Assembly: GCF_000003815.2 (NCBI RefSeq)
Contig: NC_049994.1
Coordinates: forward strand, 531,910 to 595,909
Source: Branchiostoma floridae
Taxonomy: Eukaryota > Chordata > Leptocardii > Amphioxiformes > Branchiostomatidae
Direction: 5' to 3'
DNA: 64,000 bases
The notes beneath the pieces were generated by a model, which made no database searches, was not told where the DNA came from, and worked only from the letters and a program-made list of their open reading frames with translations. Position numbers and translations under genes: made by a program. This document shows, piece by piece, positions 1 through 10,954 of the stretch (positions are counted from its first letter, which is position 1; each line of letters starts with the position of its first letter).

Positions 1-424
1 TTCTGAAGCTCAATCAGTCAGGTAAGGACCTGGTCACAATCTTCGTGTGGTCGTCATACTGTAAGATGTTAAGACGCCATACTATCAGACGTTTTAAACT
101 GCATGCATTTAGATTTTGTCAATGGCAGTCACTGTCGAAAGATAACGGGCATATACTGTCTAAAACTTACCTTTTAGAAAACCCTTAATTCCTTGAGTAA
201 CTGTTAAATTTTTGTGTGTATATAACGTTAATGTTGAAACGATTATTAATTCATCCTCCTCGATTAAAAAAAAATCAAAATAGCATATCAAAAAGCATAT
301 CAAAATAGAGGAAGGTGATAGTGAGGAAGCTTGTAGAAAATTTCGAGATATTCATGGCGGAATCCATGCTGAAGAAACTGATTCCTTATTGATTCACTTC
401 TATCAATCAAATAAGGCCTCCAAT

Positions 425-612
425 TAGTGGTGCGTACCTTAACTCATATTCAAGTTCAGGTCCGGATTAAGGTCCAGCAGTTCAGGTCTAGGTCCGGACT
501 TTAAGTCAAAGTGACAGATTATTTTTTGCAAGTCCGGACTTGGCTCCGGACATTTAGTTTTTTTTTGGACTTGGACCTAAACATTTTTATGTCCAATTCC
601 ACGTCCGGGCTT
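425..612. repeat. Degenerate AGGTCCGGA-rich low-complexity repeat
   Basis: The words GGTCCGGA, AGTCCGGACTT and GGTCCAG recur irregularly with TTCAAG and TTTAAG linkers over about 190 bases. It lies in the intron just before the last exon of the sugar transporter. No open frame is seen. It looks like a short decayed tandem repeat. Confidence 0.6.
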
Positions 613-690
613 TAGGTACTCACAATTACCTCCAATAAATGCAGACAATGTATAGACTCCTTTTTAATCACGGCCATTTTCAATTCCCAG

Positions 691-891
691 GCGAGGATTG
701 GTGCCTTGACATTTCTTATCTTCATGGCGGTTTGCGTTCTGCTGGGCATCTTCATCGCAGTCAAGGTGCCTGAGACCAAGAACAAGACATTCGAAGACAT
801 CCAAAAGCTATTTGGTGTTCAGGACAACCAGAGTGGAGAAGCACCCAATGGCATACCGAACGATGCTTACGAGGGCACAACGTACTTGTAA
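691..891 (+). CDS. Facilitated sugar transporter (SLC2/GLUT family), last exon only
   Basis: This exon encodes the C-terminus of a 12-helix facilitative hexose transporter of the plasma membrane. The acceptor is ...CAATTCCCAG at 681-690, followed by the frame ARIGALTFLIFMAVCVLLG, a hydrophobic final transmembrane helix. Then comes VKVPETKNKTFEDIQ, which carries the PETK-x-x-TFE-I signature that closes the last helix in GLUT proteins, and a short hydrophilic tail to the TAA stop at 889-891. About 66 codons are visible; the rest of the roughly 500-residue protein must lie before position 1. The TFEDI form resembles class I/II GLUTs more than the class III members, but I cannot assign a paralogue. 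Seen: the signature and splice site. Inferred: substrate. Confidence 0.85.
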   Translation, partial: ARIGALTFLIFMAVCVLLGIFIAVKVPETKNKTFEDIQKLFGVQDNQSGEAPNGIPNDAYEGTTYL

Positions 892-2218
892 AGTCAGGGC
901 AATGACCCTAATTAACGCAGGTGTAGAAGGCCTAAAACGAGTCCATATTTTAGCCTATTTTCTACTTGTAGCAGGAAAATGTATTAAAGAAACATTTCAT
1001 ATTGGTGAGACAGTGTAGGTTGCAGATGATCAGATTCGGCAAAAAAACTAGGTTTTGGTCGATCTTTTCGGCCTGTGCTGATCCCTAATTTGAAGTGGTC
1101 AGTCCCTAAAATGACGTCATGACAAAGTAAGATGGCGGCAGTTTTGACCGCTGGGATATGTTAAGCTGATCAGAAAGTTTTAAAATTGGACACTTGAGGT
1201 AGCGGGCTGCTGTGTGGAGTGAGTTCTTATGACCTGGAATGTTCATGGATGAAATTATGACACCCTGAACTTGCTAATTTTACATTATCGCCAATGAAGA
1301 TTTCTATAAGTGTTCACTGCCCTTCAAAGAGTGCCGTACTCATTTTCTATGGAAAAGGGAAAATGACCTTTCTTATTTGTGAAAATCATTGCCATCTGCA
1401 TATATTGCAACAAAGGGTCGTATTAAATCATGCATGCAGAAAACTTAATAAAGGATATTATAGCTTATCGTAAACCAAGCAAAAAATGTTGAAAATCATG
1501 ACTTCGTATATGATTAATGTGAGACCATTTCCAAGTCAAGGCATTGTCTGAGATATGAGCCAAGATGGTCATTCTTACCGATTTTCTGTTAGCTAGTGAC
1601 TATGAGTATGTTAATACCCTATTGTCACTTACTGTAAATCATTATCTGTAGAGGCATTTCGTATGTAATTCTCTTTGAAGATGAAAGAAAAAATCTTGAA
1701 AATCATGCACGGTGATTTCGCATTCCATATTATATGTAGCAAAGTAATGCGGTATTACATTACTAGTAGTAGTACCAGTGTTTTATGGATATTTGCTCAA
1801 GAAGAACTTGCGATACCACAAAAGCTAATAATGACTATAGACAAGATATCAATATAGACAGGATATCTAGCTTTTGACTCTTCGTTATAAACCCGTTTTG
1901 CTTAGCTTGGGATAGGTCTGCTTTATCCATGCTAATTCATGGTGTATAAATTTGAACTTCTTCTTATTATTCGTGCATAATCATCATATAATGAAAAGGT
2001 ATACTTATGTAGTTCGCACATTGAACATTGAACATGCTTGCATTATATATTATACTGCGTCATCCATATGGTATTGCAGCACTATTGCTCAAAGTCTGAC
2101 AAGTTTTTTTATCGTATTTATGTTTGTCAGAGTAAACAAACCTGTGTAGTATATTATTGTTGAATTTAAGTCACAACCACAAAAAAATTAACATGCTTAC
2201 ACCAATCGCTTATTCACT
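892..2218. other. Intergenic and 3' flank of the sugar transporter
   Basis: AT-rich DNA with short ORFs that show no recognisable domain, splice pattern or codon bias. It presumably contains the 3' UTR of the transporter in its first few hundred bases. I see no RNA gene or repeat here. Confidence 0.5.
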
Positions 2219-2290
2219 AGTGTACTGTAAATGCAGAAATGTTCGCGGAGGATTAATGTTCGTGGTTTTCGCGTTGTAGCTCTTTGCTAT
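2219..2290 (+). mobile_element. MITE end fragment (ACTGTAAATGCAGAAATG family)
   Basis: The sequence GTACTGTAAATGCAGAAATG followed by TTCGCGG-AGGATTAATGTTCG and TTTTCGCG is the left end of a palindromic family seen in fuller form at 56669-56878 and 57720-57920. Only the left arm is present here. No coding capacity; a non-autonomous DNA transposon remnant is the likely origin. Confidence 0.6.
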
Positions 2291-2423
2291 ACGTAGGCTG
2301 AGTGTTACCTGTATGGCCAAACCGGACCCACCTTCTATTTGCATGCAGCCACTTTTATGTCACTGTATTGGAAGTACCCCGGGACTTCACGCAACTGGGA
2401 ATCAATTCAAATTCATACACAAC

Positions 2424-2960
2424 TAGAGTTCGGCGACCTCATACCTCCATCAAATATCTAGAGCTTTTGTAAATTTTATGCAAATAACTTATACATTTAC
2501 ATTATTTATGCATGGTGATGTTCATCATTGACTAACGTACGCATGTCGCAAGTATAAAATTCTCATCATTAGTCATTAAGCGGATTTGCTATTTTTGTAT
2601 ATATATTATGCAAATCAGTTCGCCATTTGCATATTTGGTATCTGCTTATGTTTCACCTATCATAACTTACATGTGTAACATTTACTGAACTTCACTTATT
2701 GTAAACAATGGAATTATACAATTTCATCATTAATTATGCAAATTAAGTCTTCATTTGCATAAAATGTATATCATTTTGAACATATTTACCTAAGCTACCA
2801 ACATGCCTAAAATGATGGCAATCCCTAGGCCCTCATTCCTTTCTGCTGTTATCCTCTTTGGAATGTCTTGAAAAAAATGCCCCTGCAGTTCCAAACTTAG
2901 ATGTTAGGGGGTTGAAACTTGCCCCACTTTGTCATGACGCTGATCGCTACTTACCACCCA
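2424..2960 (+). repeat. Dispersed repeat (ACTAGAGTT / ATACCTCCAT family), diverged copy
   Basis: It opens with ACTAGAGTTCGGCGACCTC and ATACCTCCATCAAA, continues with AT-rich DNA carrying many TGCAAAT/ATTTGCAT words, and ends in a segment (from about 2815) that reappears on the minus strand near 49260-49350. Related copies lie at 56948-57668 and 63588-63953. No conserved ORF is visible, so this looks like a non-autonomous interspersed element. Confidence 0.55.
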
Positions 2961-3795
2961 AATGTCAAGACCATACCTTGTCCTGTCATACATAACCAAT
3001 TGGTAGAGCAAACAAAAAGTTGTCATTTTTTGGCTACCGTTGATAGAGGAATCACACAGATTTATGTGACTGGTAAGTGTCATATACTGAACGAATTGAT
3101 TTTTTGCTAAAAGACTGGACCTAGAATGTAAGACACTCACAATGAGCCGCTCACAGCGTGTATCATTTTATCGATGGTGAAAGATTTTGTGATTATATGT
3201 TTATGATTTAATAGCCTAAAGGCAGTGCACCGGGTATGCTAATACAACAGTATCTATTACCGAAAGAGACGCTTCCGTCTCACGGACCAAAAGTGATCTT
3301 AAAACAACTGTTGGCTGGAATATAAGGTGATAAGTGATTCATGTCGTAGTTTTTTCTATGTACGTCGCATGGGTGTTACGACATGAGTCGGTCTGTCGGC
3401 AGTATGGTATACGTGTTAATATTCATAAAACGCTGATTGTGCAAAGCAGAACCTCGTTACCTTACCGCGAACTGTTGCAGTTCTAGCTGACATTGCTAAG
3501 TGTCGCTCTTGACCCACGAGAAGAAAGCATCTTTACACTCAGTAGTAGACCGTTGCAGCTATAGAAAGGACTCCTTGGTAGCATTTTGACTCATGAAAAT
3601 TAAGGTTTAATGAAAGAAGACATGCATTTTACCTAATTTTCAAAAAGCGTTCAGGATCTAAAGGGCATTGGAGTACGTGAGATGGGCCAAGTTGAAGTTG
3701 ATCAATGTTTGGAGGGATGAACTTTTGATGTGGAACTATGTTGGCTTCCTTCTATTGACGAGGGGAAGAGCCTTTTTCCAGTGACGTGCTATTGA
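2961..3795. other. Intergenic, nothing recognised
   Basis: About 835 bases between two interspersed repeats. Only short ORFs in several frames, no domain, no RNA gene and no clear tandem structure. Confidence 0.4.
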
Positions 3796-4284
3796 TGGGA
3801 GATCGCGTGGTGCAGAGGCAGCGTGTTTGCCTTGGGACCGAGAGGTCTCGAGTTCGAATCCGGCTGCGTGTCACCGATCTTGTGCCCTTGGGAAAGGCAC
3901 TTTACACGGCGTTCTTCACTTTACACTCAGGTAAAAATGAGTATTTAGCTTCGGCTAGGGCCGTCCCTCGGATTGGATGTCCCGTGTCTGGGGAGAGCCA
4001 TACCCCAGGCACGTTAAAGGACCCACCACACGTGCGATTGTACGGTGTGAGTGGTTCAAAACCTACAGTCCCTGGCCGCACCTGGGGCAGTTACTGTCGT
4101 ATTGAGGTCATTAGGCGCTGTATACAGGCTGTCATTTCAGACCCTTGCGACTTACTCCTGCCTATTGTAAGCTTCTCGAAATTCAGCCACTGGCTACGAA
4201 GAGAGAGTAGTTGGCCCATACAATACAATACAATACAATACAATACAATACAATACAATACAATACAATACAATACAATACAAT
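3796..4284 (+). mobile_element. tRNA-derived SINE with (CAATA)n tail
   Basis: A tRNA-like head carries an A box (TGGTGCAGAGG, 3808-3818) and a B box (GAGTTCGAATCC, 3850-3861), the RNA polymerase III internal promoter. It is followed by a roughly 330-base body with GGCACTTTACACGGCGTTC and GGCACGTTAAAGGACC, then a tail of about 13 CAATA units (4219-4284). This head-body-tail layout is diagnostic of a SINE. The body may match one of the conserved SINE core domains known from deuterostomes and other animals, which I cannot decide from memory. An ORF runs through it, but this is incidental. Confidence 0.85.
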
Positions 4285-4285
4285 T

Positions 4286-4381
4286 ATGTCACAAAGGGGA
4301 GTGCTCAGATCACACAGGGACCTCTTGTCTGCCATGAGCGACAGGGATATCTGGAGGGACCAGATGGATGAACTAAACTGA
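4286..4381 (+). pseudogene. C-terminal remnant of a LINE ORF2-like protein
   Basis: Directly after the SINE tail, one frame reads SHRDLLSAMSDRDIWRDQM then DELN and a TGA at 4379-4381. The pattern of Arg-Asp, M-x-D-R-x-x-W-R near the end resembles the extreme C-termini of non-LTR retrotransposon ORF2 proteins. Only about 31 codons are present. It could be the 3' part of a partner LINE or the site into which the SINE inserted. Confidence 0.35.
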
Positions 4382-5227
4382 CTAGATCACACGCGAAATC
4401 CCTGAATATACAGGCAGGGATGCTATCAGGACAGGGGCTCTTGTAGGGGTTAGTGGCTCGTAGGTTTGTGTAAACACCCCAGAGGGCCGGTGTGACCCTC
4501 TGTGTCAAGGCCGGTGTGACCCTCTTTGGTAGGAATGATGGGACAGATGACAGCCCAAGCGGAGGCAGGGACTGGGACACATTCACGAATCCCGCAACAT
4601 TTGACGAAGATTAAGTAGGTAACAAGAAATGCTTTTAAAAAAAGCTGGCAAGGCAGCCTCAAATGTTGAGAATACAACGGTGGGAGAGGGTAGTTTATGA
4701 ACGACTGGAAATGCAGACTGTTATAGGTAGCCACACTGGTAGAGTATGGTTAATCGTGTGGAAGTGAAGACTTTGGCACAGTGCACTAGTGGTAATCAAT
4801 CGATAATTTGGCACAGTGAAAATCAATTGAGTTGAAGTGCAGAGTTGAAAGGAATCTGTTTTATGCTCGGATTGAGTGTTGACTTGAGTTTAATTTATGA
4901 TAGAAAGCTGCAATGCTTCGAAAAATTCCATTTGTGTTATTGTAACTTCTTTTAATGTAAAAGTAGAGAAAAACACACTAAGGATACTGCATTAATTTGA
5001 TTAAAGAATGAAATGAGATCAACAAGGACTTGTATAGTGGAATCATTTTCTTTCCTTTTCTTTTCATCTTTAATGATAAGTCTATAGGAACAAAAGCGTG
5101 CAAGATGTGTGAAAGTTAGTTGTGATTAGAATTGTCTAGTAGCCATTTTGTGAAAAGCGACAGCACAAATTTTCCTTAATTTCATGCGATATACTGGTAC
5201 TAAATAAGCTGCATATACACAGTGAGA
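4382..5227. other. Intergenic with a short direct duplication
   Basis: Contains two adjacent copies of GGCCGGTGTGACCCTCT (about 4485-4525). The remainder is AT-rich with no recognisable gene. Confidence 0.45.
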
Positions 5228-5290
5228 TGCATATGTTGGTAATAATTCAAAGGTGAAGCCCTCACCTTTGCATTATTACCAACATATGCA
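5228..5290. repeat. 29-bp inverted repeat with 5-nt loop (hairpin)
   Basis: Left arm 5228-5256 starts TGCATATGTTGGTAATAATT; right arm 5262-5290 is its reverse complement with one mismatch; the loop is AGCCC (5257-5261). The stem is far longer than expected by chance. GC-rich shorter palindromic words (TTCACCGTGAA) follow within 40 bases. It may be a MITE remnant, a folded RNA or a cruciform-forming site. Confidence 0.85.
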
Positions 5291-5841
5291 TGAAGGGACC
5301 TTCACCGCCACCTTCACCGTGAAGGGCCCCTTCGTTCAGTCGAGGACATCATCATCTCAGATGTCAACACGGGAAGGCCCCTACTATAAACAATTCGCTT
5401 TCATGTTCCAGACAACAGTTGTCCTGGTTTTTTTTTTGTTTCGTCCTTGCTATCAACTTCCAAATAATACCCATAATGAATATTGCTGTGCATGCACAAT
5501 ATCAACCGTACACTGGCTTAAGATTTTGTGAACTACAGGCCGCCATATGCAAAATGTCATGCCATGCGAGTACTCCGTCCCCCGCTAAGTATTTCTTAAA
5601 GTAAGATTTATAACTTGCCAAGGATCATCTTCTAAGCAATAATATGAACCTTTGCTGTACAATAAAATAAAAAGCTTTAACTTCATAAACTCAGGTGTGA
5701 GGCCTACATTTTCGTCAAGTGCTATATATCATTTATTCTCTTGGATGATGGTTATATCTCCAAAACGAGACTATACAGAACTGAAACCGAGCTACAAGTA
5801 ACACGTAAAAAAGGACAATGGAACAGAAGAAAGCACATTTA

Positions 5842-6045
5842 AGTACTCTCCAAGCAGAGGTTAGGCTCCAGCTGTTTTTTTAACGTTTTTTTTAGTCGTT
5901 TTTATCGGGCTTTCTATTTTGTTATTTTTTTCTGTCCGGCTCCAAGCAGAGGTTAGGCTCCGGCTGTTTTTTTAACGTTTTTTAGTCGTTTTTATCGGGC
6001 TTTCTATTTTGTCATTTTTTTTGTTGTGTCCGGCCTAACACAAGG
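5842..6045 (+). repeat. Two-copy tandem duplication of about 97 bp
   Basis: Both copies carry AGCAGAGGTTAGGCTCC, then TTTAACGTTTTT, AGTCGTTTTTATCGGGC and TTTCTATTTTGT. They differ by a few substitutions and T-run lengths. No coding potential. Confidence 0.8.
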
Positions 6046-6094
6046 CTGTTTTTGGACGCGCCTCCAGGGCGGAACCAATAGCTTAGTGTAGGAT

Positions 6095-6140
6095 CAAGGA
6101 GGTTGAAAATACAGGTATAGATGTAGTTTTAACCTCCTTG
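6095..6140. repeat. Short palindrome (CAAGGAGGTT / AACCTCCTTG)
   Basis: CAAGGAGGTTGAAAA (6095-6109) and TTTTAACCTCCTTG (6127-6140) are inverted copies separated by 17 bases. The same word recurs near 14700, which suggests a small dispersed MITE. Confidence 0.5.
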
Positions 6141-6794
6141 GTAGGATTCACATTGAAAAAAATCCCATCTTTGAATTTCTCAGACAATTCTTCTTTGGCA
6201 ATACTTCGTGATCGTGGTGTTTGCACAAAATGGATTTCTGTATTGAAAATGTTCAATGAATTCCTTCTATGTCTTCCCAAGGGAAGGGATTGGTGTATCT
6301 ATTTTTCGGCGGCCTCCCGAATTCGTCCGGAAACGTACGTGAACTAGATATCCAGCATTCGTACTTCCGGGGCAGTCAATTATGGTGATTGACAGGACAG
6401 AAAACAGTAATTATGCACGCCCGTGTTTCCATATTTGGTTCGACCTCGAAAGACTTCGCGAGACTCTAGATACCAAGACGCCACGGGACTTGTTTGTGAT
6501 CCCAGATTGGACTCTGTCTCAGGGATAAAAACAACATCTTAGATAGAGCAAACAGTGAAACACGTAGCCAGAATTTGTCCATAAAGCCGGCGACCTATCT
6601 ATATATGTTTATACGATCACAAATATTTAACCCGGAAGTGACCGCTGCTCTCCCCATAAATTAGGAGACATCGCCCCGGGCTAAGAAAATTGTCATTCCG
6701 TTCATATCACGTGTGAACTAAAGTAGCATTATTTTCTTACATCAAATTTATTAATTAAACCCACGCGTTCTATCCAAATAACGCAGTTTCAGAG

Positions 6795-6905
6795 GCCGGG
6801 TCCACATCCTGGATATCCAGGATGCGGCCACGTTCCTGCTTGTGCCGTGTTCTGGATATCCATGACGCGACCAAGTCTGCTTGGTGTTCTGGATATCCAA
6901 GACTG
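6795..6905 (+). repeat. Short repeats around GGATATCCA
   Basis: GGATATCCA occurs four times in about 100 bases, each next to related GTTCTGGATATCCA or GATGCGG/GACGCGACC words. It is an imperfect tandem triplication with no coding potential. Confidence 0.55.
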
Positions 6906-7024
6906 AAAGCTCAACCCTTGATTTGAAAACTTTGTCTGATCCAGCCCTAACTCAACTTTTACTTTTAGTCAGGTTTTCAGCCTCTTTATCAAAGGAAACA
7001 AATTGCAATATATTGCGTTTGGCT

Positions 7025-7690
7025 CTAACGCAGAATGCCAGTTTCCCTTTCGTAGCGCTCTCGCTCATTTTCCTGCAAAGTCCGAGAGCCATAAAATTGG
7101 ATTGACGTGGCCTACTTGTTCTTATTTGGAAGGTTCAAAAGGCGTCATGAAAATGTCAGTGAAAACAAATTGTAGTAAACAACCGCCATGCTGATATGCA
7201 AATAGTTCCAGACAATCAACACAATCAGATCAGTAAGACTAATTTCATACCATTTGTCACACTCCATAACCGAACAGCTGCGGTAACGGTTATCCCAGGA
7301 GCATAACAGAAACCTCCATCTTGTTTGGTACGATTTTTGTCTAGTTTTTCTGTTTATGTATAGTTTATAGAAATCATATAACCAATTTCTGTTACCTAAT
7401 AACAATAATACCATATGATAATAGGTTGTCCACATCAGTTTTCAATTTTAGTTAAATGATATTGATTCTATAATTTCTATTTAGTTTAACTCTAGATACC
7501 TTTTGTTGTTTTTATTAGTATGATAATGATTATGTATGACTTATATTGTCTGTATGGGTTCGTTCTTGTTCTTTTCGTTGACAGTCTATGACTGCTTAGA
7601 ATATCTAAATCAACAATTTAGATTTATACTGAAATACATTCTTGTGAATCGGCGATAAAGAAGTCATATTAGGGTGTAAGAAGGTAGTCC
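7025..7690 (+). repeat. Diverged segmental repeat, copy A
   Basis: Shared landmarks with copy B (8765-9690) are CGCAGAATGCC, TTTTCCTGCAAA, GGCGTCATGAAAATGT, AGACAATCAACACAA, ATCAGTAAGACT and TAGAATATCTAA, in the same order and orientation. A third partial copy is at 7855-7960. The copies are too diverged to be an assembly artefact. No ORF is conserved between them. Confidence 0.65.
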
Positions 7691-7854
7691 CCTTTGCATA
7701 CTTCGAGCGGGGCTGGGTTTCAATTTCGTTTCACGTTTCAAAGTTGTCATAGGTTCTCTTATGCCGCGAAAGGGAGTTTTGCCGAGGAAGGGAGTTTAAT
7801 GTATTGCAGTTGGTCGATGTCTCGACAGATGGCGCATTTTGAATATTCATTGCA

Positions 7855-7960
7855 GCAACCTCGTGACACTCCTGACGTCATCGTCAGACAATCAACACGC
7901 CCATATGAGTAAGACTAATCAAACCTTGTTTGTCACCATACGCTGCTTAACGGCCACACA
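7855..7960 (+). repeat. Third partial copy of the segmental repeat
   Basis: CGTCAGACAATCAACACGCC, GAGTAAGACTAATC and TTTGTCACCATACGCTGC match the 7215-7290 part of copy A. It is short and flanked by unrelated sequence. Confidence 0.5.
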
Positions 7961-8764
7961 GAGCTCGCATCTGGGAGGCACAACTGCAACAAGAAACACG
8001 ACTGTTCTTCGTGACTTACTCGTCCAGTTAAAGAAAGGGCCAACTTAACGTGTAGTGACCACCTTGAAAGGTAGGTTTGGACAGACCTTAAGTTAAGTAA
8101 TTTCAGAAACCATATCACTCTGCGAATCACTGATGAAGGCTGATAAAAAAGTTGGTGAGAAAAGATTATGCTTCCATGACATTGTGTCAAAAAAGAGCTA
8201 TACTTTCAAGTGACTGACCTACCCGATGAAACCATTGTGACGCTTTGATCATGTGACCATGGCACTTAACACGAATGTTCCGCTTCAAATAAATTTGGGT
8301 AATGGCTCTTTCCCAACGACCAAAGGGCTCTATTTATTGTTATATGTTAGTCGTAGTGAAAACAATCATTTTCTGTTCTTTGAACACAAAGCAAAAACTT
8401 CTGCGCATGAAACAAAACTAAAGATAAATGTGATCAAAGTCAGAATATATGTGTCCACACGAACTACATGCTCGATAATAATTGAGAACAAATGCATCTC
8501 TTTCTATTGTCATGCATACTAAGCCTACAACTATTAGTTCTCTTGTTTTTTTTCTTAATTTGCTGCTTCATTTTTTCTGATTAGAAAAGTGAAGACATTA
8601 TCACACATTTAGCATTTAGTATATGAAAAGCTCCAAATGCTGTTATTTGGACACCTAGAGTTGAAGGGAGTCATTGTCTTCCTAATGAACTAGTTGCTTT
8701 ATTATATCAATGCACATTGCGTTTGAAATTCATTGTTTGAAATGCGTTGTCGGTGGAATTCGGG

Positions 8765-9690
8765 TCTATCACAGAATGCCGTTCTCCCATTATCTCGGAA
8801 GATCGCTTCATGATTTTCCTGCAAAATCTGAGAGCCAAGAAATTGGGATGATGTGGAAAGTACAAAATGGCGTCATGAAAATGTAAGTGAAAACAAAATG
8901 GAGTAAACAACCTCCATATTCAAATGAAAACAGCTAGCTTCAGACAATCAACACAACCTGATCAGTAAGACTGATTGAAGTCGCCTACAGGCACAACAGA
9001 AATCACATCTCATTCTCAGAGGCCCCACGTTGTTACCCTCTGTGTACAACTTCAAAACGATGCATCTCACTCAAACTTACATTGAAGGCACCAAGCGCGT
9101 CTAGCTCTGCATGACTGTGTCAGTCAAGTAGATAATTATACAACACTACGTATTGTTGAAAGGCCTCACTTGTTCTTTTTGTTCTTCCAACTCTGATTGA
9201 CGACCAATCAGATATAGAAAGAAAATATGCTGTTCATGTGTTTGTTGTTCTGATTGACGGGGACATTTCTCTCGTCAATCAAATATAGAAGTCGTTATTA
9301 CTTTTCTTACAATCAGTTTAGCATTTGTATGATTTCATGTCTTGGAGTGGCAGGACTTTGATTTACTGTTAATTGACAATTCCGGAGTGGAATTCCCTGC
9401 CTGGTACGGTAGTAAGTGCTCCCACCGTTGAGTGCTTCCGTGCCAGGCAGGAGGGCTGCCCGCCCTAACCCGGGACCTCACCCCCCCCCCTACTTTGCCC
9501 CTCGCGGGGTCATCTGGGAGTAGCTATGATGATGATGATGATGACTTAAATTCTTTATATTGGCAAGTTTTTTCGTTCTCTCATATGACTATGTCTGCCT
9601 AGAATATCTAATCAGCAATTTGGATCCATACTACAATGCATTCTAGTGAATGCTCAACAGAATCACCCATAGAACAGTCATATAAGAGGA
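8765..9690 (+). repeat. Diverged segmental repeat, copy B, with an insertion
   Basis: Same order of landmarks as copy A (7025-7690), but longer because of extra DNA that includes the unit at 9355-9545. Both copies end in a TAGAATATCTAA...CATTCT-GTGAAT segment. Confidence 0.6.
9355..9545 (+). mobile_element. Candidate small retro-insertion with inverted repeat and (GAT)n tail
   Basis: CTGCCTGGTACGG (9397-9409) pairs with CCGTGCCAGGCAG (9438-9450) with one mismatch. GC-rich DNA with a C run follows, and the unit ends in about five GAT repeats (9523-9543). It is absent from the homologous position of copy A of the surrounding repeat, so it looks like a later insertion. The class is undetermined. 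Confidence 0.45.
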
Positions 9691-9753
9691 TAAAAAGTTC
9701 CGCTCAGCATGAAAAGTAAACGTGTCATTTAGACCCAATAAAACATCTTACAT

Positions 9754-9969
9754 GTAACGCTAGTCAACCTTTATCCACGGGGTTACCTATATCCGTTGTT
9801 TTAAAAGATAGGTACATACAAATGTAGGGGAATCAAGTCGAAGGACGGTGGTTTCAAACTGCAATATTTTGAAATAATTCCGTTTGAAACCACTGTACGA
9901 CAGTATTCCTTAATACCCTTTTTTTGAAGCAACGGAAATAGGTTACCCGCGGATAAAGGTTAGCGTTAC
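9754..9969. mobile_element. 216-bp MITE with long terminal inverted repeats
   Basis: The left end GTAACGCTAGTCAACCTTTA, with GGTTACCTATATCCGTTG further in, mirrors the right end ending AGGTTAGCGTTAC. An inner inverted pair (GGTGGTTTCAAAC / GTTTGAAACCAC) lies between. No coding capacity: a non-autonomous DNA transposon. Confidence 0.8.
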
Positions 9970-10089
9970 AACGTCACCAGGGAGGCGAAAAAATCATTGT
10001 TCAATACCATAGCAACCACACAGTCCGTTTGAAACTGTTCCTAATGTCTACAAATGGACTTCTTGCTTAGCTTAGGTTGTCGGGACACC

Positions 10090-10392
10090 ATGTGGAGACA
10101 GCTGCAGCAACTGCTGATTTTCCTTCTCATCATCCTGAAGGAGCCCAACCTGCAAGTAGATGGCTGTTGGGGGTCAACTCCTAAAGCCGACTGCAGCTAC
10201 GCACCACGCTGCTATTTCCGCGGTCGTGACCTCACCAGCATCCCTCAAAAGCTCCCCCAATCCATCTGCAGCTTAGATTTGTCAGTTAACAAGATAAAAG
10301 AGATTCCGCCTGGTGCATTTCCAAATCTACCCCGGCTGCAAGAGTTGTACCTGTCAAAAAATCAGATAACGATAATCCGGCCTGGTCTTTAA
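10090..10392 (+). pseudogene. Leucine-rich-repeat protein, N-terminal fragment, frameshifted at a gap edge
   Basis: The start of a secreted or membrane LRR protein. I prefer the ATG at 10090 over 10054 because it opens directly into a signal peptide (MWRQLQQLLIFLLIILK). A cysteine-rich LRR N-cap follows (C at WG, DCSYAPRC, RDLTSIP), then LRR 1 (SLDLSVNKIKEIPPGAF) and LRR 2 (RLQELYLSKNQITIIRPGL). The frame then meets TAA at 10390-10392, yet in the shifted frame the next codons read FKSLI, the expected continuation of an LRR. So one base is missing or the gene is broken, 12 bases before a 100-N gap. Amphioxus genomes carry large LRR expansions (family knowledge). Either a pseudogene or a contig-end sequencing error. 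Confidence 0.7.
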
Positions 10393-10403
10393 AAGTCTAA
10401 TCA

Positions 10404-10503
10404 NNNNNNNNNNNNNNNNNNNNNNNNNNNNNNNNNNNNNNNNNNNNNNNNNNNNNNNNNNNNNNNNNNNNNNNNNNNNNNNNNNNNNNNNNNNNNNNNN
10501 NNN
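10404..10503. other. Assembly gap (100 N)
   Basis: A round 100-N run, probably of unknown true size. It follows directly on the broken LRR gene. Confidence 0.95.
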
Positions 10504-10954
10504 GTGGAGTTAGACAAAGATGCTCCCTCAGTCCCTACCTAGTTATAATAGAAGTGTTAGTAGAAGTGTTAGCTATAAAGGTTCGTGGTAATAGAAATTT
10601 GATTGGCCTGTCCATTCTTGGAAAGAGTACTAGTTTCTCAGTAAGCAAATGAATTACAGATGTATGTCACTGAAATGTATCTAGTACGTGTATAATGCAT
10701 TTCTACCAAGCAGCTTCCTTTGGAACTTCAAATAAGTAGCGTAATTGGAAATGATGAAACCTAACAGCCTGGTCCCATGCAGCATGTACATCTACCTATT
10801 GTGCAAAGCTGGTGTGTTACTCCTAATTAAAAGTAACTCCTGGTTTAATGGTTGTGCAGAATGAACATAAAGAAACAGCAGCAGAGATTCTTTTGTACCA
10901 CAGTTGCAAATCACTTTTCTTGACTGAAACCTGCCTGTGTCTGCCTTCTTTTAT
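10504..10954. other. Noncoding, probably intron of the following gene
   Basis: AT-rich sequence with no recognised exon. It leads into the minisatellite at 10955. Confidence 0.4.

Noticed and set aside
3786-4337. 183-codon ORF
   Set aside because: It runs through the SINE and its CAATA tail; RNA polymerase III boxes explain the sequence better.
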